Source of the DNA: Drechslerella dactyloides
Lineage: Eukaryota > Ascomycota > Orbiliomycetes > Orbiliales > Orbiliaceae
DNA length: 64,000 nt
Assembly (NCBI GenBank): GCA_020064725.1
Contig: JAGTWJ010000008.1
Coordinates: 2,108,001-2,172,000 of the forward strand
Direction of reading: 5' to 3'
Of the stretch, positions 33,915-46,083 are shown piece by piece. Position 1 is the first letter of the stretch; the number at the start of each line of letters is the position of its first letter. The notes under the pieces were generated by a model. It was not told the origin of the DNA. It ran no database searches and saw only the letters and a list, made by a program, of their open reading frames with translations. The position numbers and the translations under genes were made by a program.

Positions 33915-36297
33915 ATGTCCCGCCCGGCGTCCATCCACCTGCTGCGCTCTCTCCGCTCCGTCCGCCACCTCTCCACCGCGGCCGCCAATGCATCGCCAGC
34001 GGCAGCTGCCAGCACGACCAGGATAAAAAACCTGCTCGTCGCGAACCGCGGTGAGATTGCCCTGCGAGTCCACCGGACGGCCAGCAGGCTCGGCACCACA
34101 ACCACGACGCTCTACACGGACCCGGACGCATACGCCGAGCACGCGCTGGTCTCCCCGCACTCGATCAATATCGGCCCGCCGTCGGCCTACCTCGACATTG
34201 AGAAGATCGTGTCCGTCGCCAAGGAGAGCGGCTGCGATGCCATCCACCCTGGCTACGGCTTCGTACGTCCCAATTGACACTTGTCGTAATGTATATGCTG
34301 TACGCGCATGCTGATTTGTGTGACTACAGCTCAGCGAGAATGCCCAGTTCGCGCGCCGCTGCGCCGAGGAAGGCATCGTCTTCGTCGGCCCCCCGCCGTC
34401 CGCCATCGACTCGATGGGCAACAAGTCTCTCTCCAAAGACATCATGATCGATGCTGGCGTACCGTGCATCCCCGGCTACCACGGCTCGAACCAGGACCCC
34501 GCCGTCCTCCTCTCCGAAGCCCAGAAGGTCGGCTTCCCCGTCCTCATCAAGGCTGTCAAAGGCGGTGGCGGCAAGGGCATGCGCATCGCTCGAACGCCCG
34601 AAGAGTTCCCGGCCATGCTGGAGTCCGCGAAGAGCGAGGCCCGTTCCTCCTTTGGCGACGACGTTGTCCTCGTGGAGCGGTACATCACCACGCCGCGACA
34701 TATCGAAGTCCAAGTCTTCGCCGACGCGCACGGCAACTGCGTCGCTCTCGGCGAGCGAGACTGCTCGGTCCAGCGCCGACACCAGAAGATCCTGGAAGAG
34801 TCTCCCGCACCGCACCTCGACGAGGCCATCCGGCAGGATATCTGGAAGAAGGCGAGGGACGCCGCTCTGGCCGTCGGGTATCGGGGCGCTGGCACGGTTG
34901 AGTTCATCTTTGACAACGACACTGGCGAGTTCTTCTTCATGGAGATGAACACTCGGTTGCAAGTCGAGCATCCTGTCACCGAGATGGTCACCGAAACGGA
35001 TCTGGTGCATTGGCAGTTGATCGTGGCAGAGGGCGGCAAGCTGCCGCTCACGCAGGAGCAGGTCGAGCAGCAGATGAACGGGCACGCCATCGAGGCCCGA
35101 ATATACGCCGAAAACCCAAACATGTACGACCATTTCACCGTGGTATTCTGATATTATAAATTTGTGCGTCCGGGCTGACGGGGGTGAAATAGGAACTTCA
35201 TCCCAGACTCCGGTCCGCTGATTCACCTCCGCACGCCGACTCCCTCCGCTACCGTCCGTATCGACGCCGGCTTCAAGGAAGGCTCCGTCATATCCTCCCA
35301 CTACGACCCCATGATCGCCAAACTCATCGTCAAAGCCGAGACCCGCGAGCTCGCCCTGCAGAAGCTCGTCGCCGCACTCTCCGAGTACGAAGTCGTCGGC
35401 ATGTCGACCAACATTGAATTCCTCAAGCGCTGCGCCGCGCACCCGTCCTTCATCGCCGGCGACGTCGAGACCGGCTTTATCGAAAAGCACAGATCCGAGC
35501 TCTTCGAGCGCCGGCCGACGCCGCCGGAAGCCTACGCGCAGGCTGCGCTCTCCCTCGTCCTCGCTGACAGTCTTACCGCCTCATCCCGCGACCCGTTCGC
35601 CTTCTTCGCGGCCGGTGCGGGCGGCGTGCAGTCGCGGCAGGTCTCACTGGTCGAAAAATCCGGCGAGGAGGAAAGCACCGTCGCTGTAACCATCACACGG
35701 ACGGCAGCGGGTACATTCGACATCACGGTGGCGACACCAGACTCCACGGCAACATACCCCGGCGTCACGGCATCGTCGGCGCTGTCGTCGCAGAATAAAT
35801 TGACGGCGTTCTACCCGCACACGCGGCTGGAGACGACGGTGATCCGCACGGAGGATAAGGTTGCGGTGTTCCAGCAGGGTGTGCAGTATAACTTTACCAT
35901 TCGGCGGCCCAAATGGCTTGATAAGGCGCTGGGGACGCGGAGTACGGAGAACAGCGTGCTGGCGCCGATGCCGTGTAAGGTGCTGAGACTGCTCGTGGAG
36001 GAGGGGCAGGAGGTGCAGAAGGATGAGCCGCTAGTTGTCATCGAGAGCATGAAGGTATATTATTCAATTCCTTGGTTTGTGGCTGTGATGCGAGATGCTA
36101 ATTTGTTATAGATGGAGACGACGATTCGCAGTCCGAAGGTGGGGAAGATTGCGAAGATTGTCCATGCGGTCGGGGTACGTTCATATTCGAGTATTCTGAT
36201 TTCGACGTCGAACTGGCTAACTGTGGTACTGTAGGATATGTGCAAGGCGGGCACTGAGCTAGTAGAGTTTGAAGTTGAGGGCGAGGCAAAGGAGTGA
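33915..36297 (+). CDS. mccA: 3-methylcrotonyl-CoA carboxylase, biotin-containing alpha subunit
   Basis: Mitochondrial biotin-dependent carboxylase subunit of leucine breakdown; carboxylates biotin with ATP and bicarbonate for the beta subunit. Five exons give about 710 residues. A mitochondrial presequence (MSRPASIHLLRSLRSVRHLS) supports the start at 33915 over the in-frame upstream ATG at 33774. Biotin-carboxylase domain: LLVANRGEIALRV, HPGYGFLSEN, ATP-grasp loop KGGGGKGMR, MNTRLQVEHPVTE. The biotinyl domain near the C-terminus has ESMKMETT, with the biotin Lys in MKM split by an intron between K and M. Fungal relatives of this type are known; pyruvate and acetyl-CoA carboxylases are excluded by the short length and lack of a carboxyltransferase domain. 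The partner mccB is not in the window. Confidence 0.93.
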
Positions 36298-36835
36298 GGG
36301 TCCTTTATTGGATCGGTGGCGGGAGTGTAGATTGCACGATGCGTGTGCATGTGCACCTGCATGTACGATATTAGACCTTGGTAGACTATGTTAGGAACGC
36401 CTGTCCACTCTACCATTTGGCTTGCATTGGATGATTATTACAATCAATGGCAGGCCGGTATATATTTTGCAAAGCTGGCATCTTCGTATATGTAGATGAG
36501 TCACGAATACTATCTGGCTTTGGAACGGGGTGAAGCTGGTGATACTATGTGATATGATAACGTGTGGCTGTGTTGTGTAGTGGAGCTCAACTTGGCTGCG
36601 ACAGCAAGCTAAGCTGTTAACTTGCTCCACGCGTCTGATAAGCTCCACTGCGCTTTGGAACACCACTCACAACCTCACCCTCTCGACAGCTTCGATCACC
36701 ACCATCAACAGGCAACAGACCTTACCCATAGACAGTCACCGCTCTTCTATTGTCGACAGAGCTCCACACCACCGAACAATCTAGGAAGAATCCGAGTTTC
36801 AGCTAGCTACCTCCGTCACCGACAGACACCCCGCG
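36298..36835. other. Spacer mccA / csn4
   Basis: 3' UTR of mccA and C/T-rich leader of the COP9 subunit gene. Nothing else seen. Confidence 0.4.
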
Positions 36836-38162
36836 ATGGCGGCCCCGCAGGTCAAGTCGAGCCTCGCGGAGATCGTCTCCTCGTCGGCCTCGCAGTCGGA
36901 CAAGATCACGCCCCTGCAGACCCTCCTCTCCGAGATCCTCGCCTCCTCCACGCCGGAGCAGCTGACGCCAAACCTCACGGCCTTCATCGACACGGTCCTC
37001 AATGAACCCATCACGCTCATCACGTCGCGCCCCGTCATGGCGGACCTCGTCTCCTCACTCGCAAAGCTGCCGAACGAAAACCCGCCGAAGAAGGACGTGC
37101 TAGTCTACCTCGTCGAGGCCCTTCGCCCGCGCGTGGTCTCCTACGAGGAAATCGACACTCTCTGCCGCGAGCAGCTCGCGGACATCTACGAAGCCGAGAA
37201 CGAAAACACGGCCGCCGCCAACATCCTCATGGCCATCCAGCTCGAATCCTCGCAGCGGCTCATCTCGGACGAATACCGGTTGAAGACGTACATCCGCATC
37301 ATGCGCAACCTGCTCGAGGACGGCGAGTCCGTGCCCGCGGAACGCTACCTCAACCGCGCCACGTCGCTGATCCACAAGTCCGCCGACGAGATACAGAACC
37401 TGCACTTTTTAATGTGCCAGGCGCGCATCTACGACAACAAGCGCGACTTTTTAAACGCGTGCCAGAAATACCTCCAGCTGTCCTTCTCGCAGGTCGTCGA
37501 GGAATCCGAGCGCCTCGGTTGCCTTAACGCGGCGATCGTTTGCGCCGTCCTCGCGCCCGCGGGGCCAGCTCGCAGCCGCGCGCTAGGCACGCTGTACAAG
37601 GACGACCGCGCGCCGCAGGTGAAGCACTACGCCATACTGGAGAAAATGTACTTTGACCGCCTGCTGAGTTCGGCGGACGTGGAGGCGTTCTCGAAGAGTC
37701 TGGCGCCGCACCAGACGGCGCAGAACGCGGACGGGACAACGGTGCTGACGAGGGCGATCGTGCAGCATAATCTTCTGGCGGCGAGCCGGCTGTATAATAA
37801 TATCGGGGTGGAGGAGTTGGGTGTGCTATTGCAGTTACCCGCGGAGCAGGCGGAGCGGTATGCGGCAAGGATGATCGAGCAGAAGCGGTTGGCGGGGCAG
37901 ATTGATCAGATTGGCCGGTTGATATATTTCGATGGGCCGGCGGGTGTGGGCGCGGGCCATGCGGAGGGTGTGATTATTGGACGGCAGACGCGGAAGTGGG
38001 ATGCGAATATTCTGGCGCTGGCGGAGGAGGTGGAGCGGGTTACGAGCCTGCTGCAGTCGGAGCATCCGGTGGGTTTATTATCGTCTATTCACGTTTGACG
38101 TCGTATTGGTGATGCTAATGGGTTATATGCAGGAGTTCGTGGCGGCTCATCTGGTGCATTAG
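36836..38162 (+). CDS. csnD: COP9 signalosome subunit 4 (PCI domain)
   Basis: Subunit of the COP9 signalosome, which removes Nedd8 from cullins and in fungi links light and development. Two exons (36836-38068 and 38133-38162) give 420 residues, normal for subunit 4. Helical repeats run through EEIDTLCREQLADIYEAEN, SDEYRLKTYIRIMRNLLEDG and NLHFLMCQARIYDNKRDF. The PCI domain follows (RAIVQHNLLAASRLYNNIG, EELGVLLQLPAEQAERYAAR, MIEQKRLAGQIDQIGRLIYF). A very small last exon (EFVAAHLVH) ends the protein. The short leader before the ATG (CACCCCGCGATGG) is in good context. Confidence 0.93.
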
Positions 38163-38643
38163 AGTGTGGGATATCGAGGGATGGTTTGGACGGCTGGACG
38201 GATGGATGGATGGCATGCAGGCGTTTATTTTTTGTAATGATTCGTAATGACACTAGACCGCGAGCACTACAGCGGTAGATTTAACATCATCGTTGGCCCC
38301 CAAGTTTGATATGTGAAGAGTAGTGTAGGTGGCACCGCCACGTTGCGCCACGGGGTGTGGCGGGAATGCCCCGCCGAGCTTATCGGCAGCCACGCTACAA
38401 TCAACGTCATGCATCTCATCACATTCGCATTCGCATTCGCATCTTAAACTCCCTTTGCCATCCATCCGCTTACCACCGATCAATTCATCGCTAGCAGTAC
38501 TTACGACGGCTGAAACATCTGACTCTGCACCATTTACATCGATTCAACAAACTTGCTATCCGGTTGAGGCGCATTCACGTTATCCTTCGTTACACTCAAT
38601 TTGTTCGCTCGCTCGCTCGCTGTAGACCGGCGATATCGCGACA
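38163..38643. other. Spacer csnD / DUF1776 gene
   Basis: Contains a GGAT tetranucleotide run (about 38195-38212) and an ATTCGC repeat (38424-38444). No gene. Confidence 0.4.
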
Positions 38644-40191
38644 ATGTCGACGACGGACCCGTTCGTGCTGGCGTGGAACTCGATCCGCTACCACACGTCC
38701 GTAATGATGGACCAGGCGGACAAACACTTCGACGCCATAGCCAGCAGTCTCCGCGAGAAAACACAGGACGCAAACTGGATGTCGCTACCGGGTTCGTTCT
38801 CCAAGCGGGCGCCGCCGCCGCCTCCGCCGCCGGCTGTGGATGTGCACGCTGGTACGAGGGGGTTCGGCGGTGCGGTGTGCCGGTGGGTTGGGGAGCATCG
38901 GTGGTTGGTTGCGGGTATGGTCGCGATTGTGGTTGGCGGTGGGGTTGTGATGGTTAAGAGGCGGCGGCAGAGGGGCCGGCGGCGGAAGGCGCTGAAGGCG
39001 GGGAATGGCGCGCGGAAGGAGGTCGTCGGTGAGTTTCTTCTTCAATACTATATCGTCTATCTTGTTGGATGAAGGGCTAATCTTGTGGATTGGGTAGTGA
39101 TACATGGACAGCCGCACGATCCGCTGGTGAAGAGTACGGCGCACGATCTCGAGAGGCGCGGGTTCATCGTGTATATCGCCGTGTCGTCGCACGATGACGA
39201 GCAGGTTGTGCTGAACGAGGGCAAGGCGGACATCAAGCCGCTGCAGATAGACATCCTCGACGTACGTACACGCATCGCATATCACCCTCCATTACTTGAC
39301 TTCATACTACGGTGTTTTAGGACAACCTGGCTAATGAGATGGGTGTAGACTCTGTCGGCGCGTGCGTCCATCGCCCGGTTCCTGTCGTACCTGCGCAGCC
39401 CCGCCGTGCCGTTCCCGGGGGCGCCGTCGCACCATCTGCGCTTCACGGCGCTGATTCTCATCCCGGACTCGCATTTCCCAACGGGCCCGATCGAGACGAT
39501 ACCGCTGGACCACTGGTCGGACACGTTCAACCTGAAGCTGATACAAACCCTGGCGATCACGCAGCTGTTCTTGCCCATCGTGACGGAGTTCCGCAGCCGC
39601 GTGCTGTTCGTCACGCCGTCGATACCGTATAGTCTGCGGCTGCCGTTTCACGCGCCCGAGGTCGCGGCCGTCGGTGCGCTGGAGGGGATGATTGGGTGTT
39701 TGAGACGGGAGGTCGGGTATACCGGTGTCCAAGTCGTGTGGATCAAGACTGGCGCGCTGGATTTCAGCGGCAACGGGAACGGTAACGGCAGCGGGAAGAG
39801 CACGCAGCAGGCGTGCCGCGCGGATGTGCTGGGGTGGAGTCCGTCGGTGCGGAGCGTGTACGCCCGAGGGTATGTGAGTGCGCGGGCGGTGGGGGACGTG
39901 CGGGGGAGTAGCTTGCGGGAGGTGAATGCGGCGGTGGTGGCGGGGATGCTGGACCGCCGGGTGAAGAAGGTGGTGAGGGTGGGCAGCGGGAGTGTCGCGT
40001 ACGATGTGATCGGGCGGTGGGTGCCCGAGGGCGTCGTCGGGTGGATGCTCGGACTCGGCGGGGGGAGGCGGCTGACGGAGGCGGTGGGCGCGATCGAGGG
40101 GACTCCGCCTGGCAGTCGGGGTAGCAGTGCTGGGGCGCACGGGTCGCTGGAGAGCAGCGTCGAGTGGGAGCGCGTCGACAAGCTGGCGTAG
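38644..40191 (+). CDS. DUF1776 family protein (SDR-like, membrane-anchored)
   Basis: Fungal protein of the DUF1776 family, which looks like a degenerate short-chain dehydrogenase. Three exons give about 470 residues. After a soluble N-terminus (MSTTDPFVLAWNSIRYH) and a Pro run there is one TM helix (WLVAGMVAIVVGGGVVMV) followed by a strongly basic stretch (KRRRQRGRRRKALK). Then a Rossmann-like unit starts VVIHGQPHDPLVKSTAHDLE, with RRGFIVYIAV and ADIKPLQIDILD, and later RFTALILIPDS and FNLKLIQTLAITQLFLPIV, where SDRs have their substrate helix. The usual SDR TGxxxGxG is replaced by HGQPHDP, so NAD(P) use is doubtful. Molecular function unknown. Confidence 0.82.
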
Positions 40192-41157
40192 ACATTATGA
40201 AGTCACTTTACGGCATTGGGATGGTGATTGTAATGCGGTGGTTGTAATATGGTGGTGATACATGCATGGTGGTGATGCATTGGGATGGAATATTTGGATT
40301 GGACTGTTCTCTCCGCTGCGCATTGGACATACGACAGACACTCCGCTTCGATATACATAATACTACACATCTTTACATTATTACAAGTAGCATCATCACC
40401 GGGATGTATAATTATAAAAGGACGACGCATGCAATGGCGCTCAGTGATAAGCTGCATGGTTCTGAAACGGCGCCAGGCTGCTTCTGGCCGGCGCTGGCGG
40501 GCCCTCCCGCTGCCGAGTGTCCTCACGCCAGCACTTGTCGTCGCTGGGCACGTACGATCGTGATCAATTGGATCGAGCTCAGCTGATATTGCATCCTGCA
40601 GTGCGAGTCGATTGGGCCGACTGTGAACGGATGAAGCCGTATTCTCATTGCAAGATGGAGTGGTGGGGAGTTGACTCTTTCTGGTAGACGCAGACGGCTG
40701 TTCACGTTCGCTTCTTCCTCTCCGCTGCGAGGAAACCTCCTGAACATTCGCTCCTTCTGCCATCTCCATCATCGCCAGCTTCTCCTTCTCCTTCTTCTCC
40801 CTCCTTCTCTTCTCTCTCCACCATTTATCAATAGACATCTCCTGCCATCTAGATCCTCCGTTTCAACGGTCAGCTTCCTTCGCTCGCTCGCGTCCGCCGC
40901 CGAGACGCCCACTTATCGATCGTCTCCTAACGGCAGCTGACCAAGCTGAAATCCCGGCTCGCTCGCCAAAGCCCCTCAAGGCCGGCCTCGACCCCCCTCC
41001 CTCCGGCCTCCCCAGCTCAGGCTTCCGTCCAGACGGCGTGATCGAGCCAGCTGGCCCCGTCGGCAGCGTCCATTCTACCGCTGCTGCGTCTGCTAGCTCC
41101 CGCCGGCCTGCCCAGCCCAGCCCAGTCGGTCAGTCGGTCAGTCAACCAGCCACCGCG
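40192..41157. other. Spacer and leader of the CCCH-Smr gene
   Basis: The stretch 40745-40840 is highly pyrimidine-rich (CTTCTC runs). An in-frame ATG at 41038 would add 40 Ala/Ser/Pro-rich residues, but the 41158 ATG lies in ACCGCGATGG and begins the conserved part. No separate gene seen. Confidence 0.4.
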
Positions 41158-43876
41158 ATGGTCCTCCCCGACGAGGTCTTCGACGAGTGCGTCGCGATCC
41201 TCCAAAACACCGCCCTCCTGGAAGAGGAGCAGACCGAGCAGGTCGAGGCCGTCATCAAATCCCGTACCGGCCTCGCCGGCGCCGCCCTCGAAGCCCAGAC
41301 CCTCGACGTCCTCTGGCGCCACCGAGCCCAGGTCTCTCCGACCTCCTCGCCGCCCCCTCCCCGCGCCACAATCATCCGCCGCGCCTCGCCCGCCCCGTGG
41401 CAGGTCCGCACCGCCGGCACCCCCGTCGGCACCCCGCCGCCCGGCTTCGCTGCCGTCTCCCTCCTCAACCACTCCAGCGGAGCCGGCGGCACCGGCGCCA
41501 GCACCGGCAGCCCCTTCCCCAGCCCGCGACCCTCGCCGCTGCTGCCCTACTCGTCGCCCCGCATCCCGCACTCCCCGAGTCTCAACGCCTACGAGTATGC
41601 CACAGACGTGCACACGCCGGACATCTACGGCGACTATGGCAGCGAGAACGTCGCCTGGCTCGTCGCCGACGACAACCCGACAAACTACCTCAGCTCGCGC
41701 GGCGGCCTGATGCAGCAGGACAACCTGACGCCGCACGACATGCTGCGCAGCGTCCTCGGCGAGGGCCGCTCGGACGAGGAGATCTCCGCCGCGCTTGACG
41801 CCTGCGGGTACGACCTGTCCGCGACGCTGTCCATGCTCATGGAGCAGGAGGCGCCGATTGGCAGGAACGGCGCCGTCGCCGCGTATGACGTCCTACGCAC
41901 GCCGGAGGGCAAGTACGCCCATATCGGCAGCGAGGGCATGACGATTGCCGCGGGAAAGAACATTGCGCTGACACCCGTCGGCGGGGAGTACGGCCGGAGC
42001 CCCGGCCGGCCGACGACACCCAAAGTCGGGGTCGTCTGCAAGTTCTTCCTGTCGACGGGTAGCTGCTTGAGGGCCGACTGCAGGTTTAGTCACGACACGT
42101 CATCGACGATATGCAAGTGAGTCGCTTTTTCATCACGTCCTTTGTTCGCATTTGTTTTATATTCTCAGACATTGTCTTACGGGTTGCTGATCGATGGGTG
42201 TCTCATCTAGATACTGGGTGATGGGGTCGTGTCTCGCCGGCGACACTTGCATCTTCTCCCACGACCCCACGCAGCTGGCGAGTAAGCTCATGGACCAGCA
42301 GCGCGCTGCGACGTCCACGCCGCCGCTTCTACAGTTCCAGGATCCGACGGCCTTTCCAGCACTCGGAGACCACTCGCCGTACGGCGGCCGCGACAATATG
42401 AGCAATCCGACGTTGTCCCCGCCACCGGGCTTCCGGACGTTGAACATCTCGCGTCCGAACTCGCGGGCCCAGAACCGCGCGCCGAGCCCCATGATCCCCT
42501 CCGTGGACGACACGGAAGCGTTTCCGTCGCTCGGCAGCTTCAAGCCGTCCAAGAAGCACCAGAACCGGCGCAACAACCGCAGCAATCTCACGGAGGGAAT
42601 CGCGGGTGGCTCTCCCGGACAGAATATCCCCACGGGCCCCGCCTCGCTCGCGGATGTCGTCCGCATGTCCCCATCACCGGGGCCGTACGGACGGAACAAC
42701 AGCCGCTTCAACAACCACGTCACCAGCTCCCCGCCGCCGTCCTTCGCCGTGCCGGGCAAGCACCGGAACGCGCGCCACCCGCTGTCGTCCGCTGCCGCCG
42801 CGATCCCTCCGCCGCAGCAGATCCCCTGGCTGGACACGGGCAACGCGATGAACAAGACGTACTTGAAGCACCGCCAGACGGCGATTAAGCATGGCCAGCT
42901 GCGGAACAAGTACCTCTCCGCCGCAGCGGCAGCGTGGGCGCGCAACGACGCCAAGGCCGCGAAGAGCCTCAGCAATAAAGGACAGCAGGAGCAGGCTGAG
43001 ATGCGTAAGGCGCATCGCGAGGCTGCCGCCGCCATCTACGAGCAGCGGCAGAAGGCGCTACAGCAGACAGCGAACGGTCCCGCTGCTGCCATGGTCGAAC
43101 TCTTTGTCGATCTGCACGGTATGCTTACCCGATCTATCTATCATTGTACTCGTCCAATGCTAACGGAAATGTATGTAGGGCTCCACCCGGAGGAAGCGGT
43201 CGAGTATCTGGAGCGCATCCTGCTCGAGAACCAGAAGTCCGTGCAGCCCATCTACGCGATCACGGGCACCGGCCACCACAGCAAAAACGGCAAGGACAAG
43301 GTGCAGCGTAGCGTGCGCGCCTTCCTTGACGAGTGGAAGTACGTCTATCGCGAGTTCTCAGCGCAGGGTGACCGTGGCGGTATGGGCGGGATCCTCGGCA
43401 TCGATCCCGGCAGTTTTGACAAGAATTATACTGGGAAGGCTGGTAAGAATGGCGGTTCCACGGCCGCTGCTGTTGCTGCCGCCGCCGAAGCTTCCAACGG
43501 CAATGGAAACGGCAATGGCAATGGTAATGCCGGTGGCAATGGCGTTACGGACGATGTGTTTGGCGTGGAAGAACGCCATGTCGACGGCGATGATGTTGCT
43601 GTCGGCGCGGACGGCGAGGTGCTGCGGCGTCGGGACGACGTTGTCGTCAAGATCAAGGACTCGAAGAAGCGGGGTGGCAAAGGGAAGGAAGTGCCCGCTG
43701 CGAGTGACGCCGCTGACGTAACTACCGCCGACGACAACGAGGACGGCGGTGTGGATAGCGGCGTCGAGGTTGCTGCGACGGGCAAGGCGGACGGTGGGGA
43801 GTTGGGGAACGGCGAGGTGGGGATCACGGTTGAGGATGCGGCTGCGGGTGCTGCGGTGGATCCCGAGAAGGCCTGA
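41158..43876 (+). CDS. CCCH zinc finger - CUE-like - DUF1771 - Smr domain protein
   Basis: Predicted RNA-binding protein with a Smr endonuclease-type domain; yeast Cue2 and human N4BP2 combine ubiquitin-binding and Smr modules. Three exons give about 855 residues. A CUE/UBA-like helical segment (HDMLRSVLGEGRSDEEISAA, YDLSATLSMLMEQE) lies at about 195-235. Two CCCH-type fingers follow, CKFFLSTGSCLRADCRFSH and CKYWVMGSCLAGDTCIFSH; the intron splits the second. A basic coiled DUF1771 region (AMNKTYLKHRQTAIKHGQL, AEMRKAHREAAAAIYEQRQ) leads to the Smr domain (VELFVDLHGLHPEEAVEYLE, AITGTGHHSKNGKDK). DLHG is the catalytic D-x-H motif of Smr. An Asn/Gly repeat (NGNGNGNGNG) and an acidic C-tail end the protein. 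A role in no-go decay is inference. Confidence 0.88.
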
Positions 43877-44189
43877 TCGAGTCGCTGGATTGTTGGATTT
43901 CGCCGTCGTGTAACTAAGTGTATAAATGTGGTTATCGATCGATCTAGACAAATAAAGATAAAACGGTTTGGGTTTCGCTTATTTCTCGTTTCTCTTGCAA
44001 TGTCTTGTACTAGATTTATAGAATTGTAGATATGAAGCTTGCTGACATGCATTTCACATCCACGACGTATACGAATCTTAGATAGATATATACCGGTGAA
44101 TACTATATCAAGCTTTTGTCTATACCGTTCGTACGTTCCAGCGCGCAGACCAAAGTACTATATATACAGACGTCGAAGCTTAGAAATCA
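43877..44189. other. Convergent 3' spacer
   Basis: Only 313 nt separate the stops of the CCCH-Smr gene and Pwp1; AT-rich, consistent with overlapping 3' UTRs. Confidence 0.45.
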
Positions 44190-46083
44190 CTATTCCTCAT
44201 CGCTCATACTCTCCCACCCGTCCGGCTGTGCCTCCCTTTCCCCACCCTCGCCCTCGCCCTCGCCTTCCTCGTCGTCGTCGTCACTGTCACTCTCGCTCTC
44301 CCCGCCGCCGTCGACGCCCACGATCCGCTCTTCCTTCCCTTCCTTTACGGCCTCGGGCACCCGACCCGCGAAGATCCGCCGCACCGCTGCGTTCGTGCTG
44401 GTATCCCACACCTTCACGACGCCCTGACTTCCCGCGACCGCGAGCCTAAAGCCGACCTCGCGGTCCGGCGCGAAGGACACGCTGAAGATCTTGCCGACGT
44501 CCAGCTCGCGCGTGACGACCATGCTCGGTTTTTGGTCCGCCACGTTCCACAATTTCACCGTCTTGTCGGTTGACCCCGTTGCTATGAAGCCTGGTATTAC
44601 GGGGTTCACGTCGAAGCTCGTCACGCTGCTACCGCTGCTGTGCGCCTGCAGCGTCCAGACTGGCTTCGTCGCCGCCAGCGTCGCTGGTGCGACGCGCGCG
44701 TCGTGGAGGTGCAGCGTGCCGTTGTCGGTTGAGATGTAGAAGTAGTTGTCATCATGCGGGTCCCAGCGGACGCCTTCGATGTCCGCGTCGGCGCCCCAGC
44801 GGCCGGAGACGGTGTTGGGTGTGCGCATGTCGGCGGCGGCGGCGGTGCGGTCCCAGGAGCCGCTTAGCAGGACGGTGGTGGTGGACGGGTGCCAAGAGAG
44901 CGAGGAGACTTTATCCGTGTGGTGGGTGTAGGAGTGCGCGGCGGAGAGGGAGGTCAGGTCCCATAGCTTGATGGTGGTGTCGGCGGAGCCCGAGGCGAGG
45001 AGGTTGCGGTGGGTGCGGTTCGCGGCGAGGGAGAGGATGGAGTCGGTGTGGTGGGTTGTAGTGGGGGTTTTCGACTTCTTCTTCTTCTTCTTCTTTGTCT
45101 TTGAAGAGGAGGCGGAAGAGGTGGTGGTGGGTGCGCCGAGGATGGCGTCCGGGAAGAGGGCGTCGATGGTGTCGAGGTTCCAGATTTCGATTTCCGGGTC
45201 CGTTGTGCCGATTGCCGCGAAATTGCCCTTGACGGAGGGGGTCGGCGCCGTTTTGATGGGCAGGTCGAGCCATTCGACGCAGAGGGGGATCGCGGGCAGC
45301 ATTAGGTCGTGGTGGACGTAGAGGTTGTCGCTGTCGTCTTCGTAGACGTAGACTTCCAAGTGGGCGAGCTCGTCTTCGAAGCGGCCGGCGAGGAGCAGGT
45401 TGTCCGAGGGGAGTATCTGCAGCTCTTCTCGCTCCGAGTCGTCCTCGTTCTGCGATGACAATCGGGTTAGCAGCTTGCATCGTTGTAGCTGGTGGATATG
45501 TTGTAGTGGGGTCTTACGTCTGGGAGGGTGATGTAGGGGTCTTCGGCGTTATTTTCATAGTAGGACAGCGACTTGATGTTGCCAAACATGCCCATTGCTG
45601 TACATTCGTTAGCAGCGAGACCTATGGATATCGGAAGGGCTGCATACTCTGTGCGTCCTCGCCGTCGCCTTCGTCGTCGTCGTAGGTGTCCAGATTGTAT
45701 TCTTTCAGATCGTCATCTGCGCTGGATAATGCTGTCCGTCAGCGCATGTCATTGGAGAATGGTAGTAGTGGCGCTCACTCTTCGTCGTCCTTTTTCGACT
45801 TTGACTTCTTCTCCTTCTTGGACTTCGTTTCCCTGGGCGTGTCCTTTACTTCATCGTCGATGTCCATCTCGACGGCGACACCGCCGTTGGAGGCCTCCGC
45901 GCCGGAATCCGCGCCGGCTGCTTCGTCGTCCTCGGCGCGGGCTTCATCGAGGTCGTCGCGGGCATCGTCGAGCTTGAGCTGTGCGATTTGCGCAATTCGA
46001 TCAAATTCGTCCTCGTCGAAGGGCTTCCGGTCCGGGAACTCAGCGGCGAACCCGCGAGGGACCCAACTGGTGGCTGTGATCAT
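44190..46083 (-). CDS. pwp1: Pwp1 family WD40 ribosome-biogenesis protein
   Basis: Nucleolar WD40 protein required for 60S subunit maturation (known for Pwp1). Four exons (minus). N-terminus MITATSWVPRGFAAEFP matches the family start, followed by an acidic/basic linker, then NLDTYDDDEG and MGMFGNIKSLSYYENNAEDP. The standard Pwp1 segment EREELQILPSDNLLLAGR is present, then WD repeats (HTDSILSLAANRTHRNLLAS, SSLSWHPSTTTVLLSGSWDR, GVRWDPHDDNYFYIS, SFDVNPVIPGFIATGSTDKT). A poly-Lys run (KKKKKKKSK) sits in the second blade region, and the C-terminus is an acidic tail (SDSDDDDEEGEGEGEG). Length about 560 residues. Start chosen at 46083; an upstream in-frame extension looks like leader. Confidence 0.92.

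Noticed and set aside
34324..35490. 388-codon minus-strand frame opposite mccA
   Set aside because: Exact antisense of highly conserved biotin-carboxylase exons; a shadow caused by G/C-ending codons.
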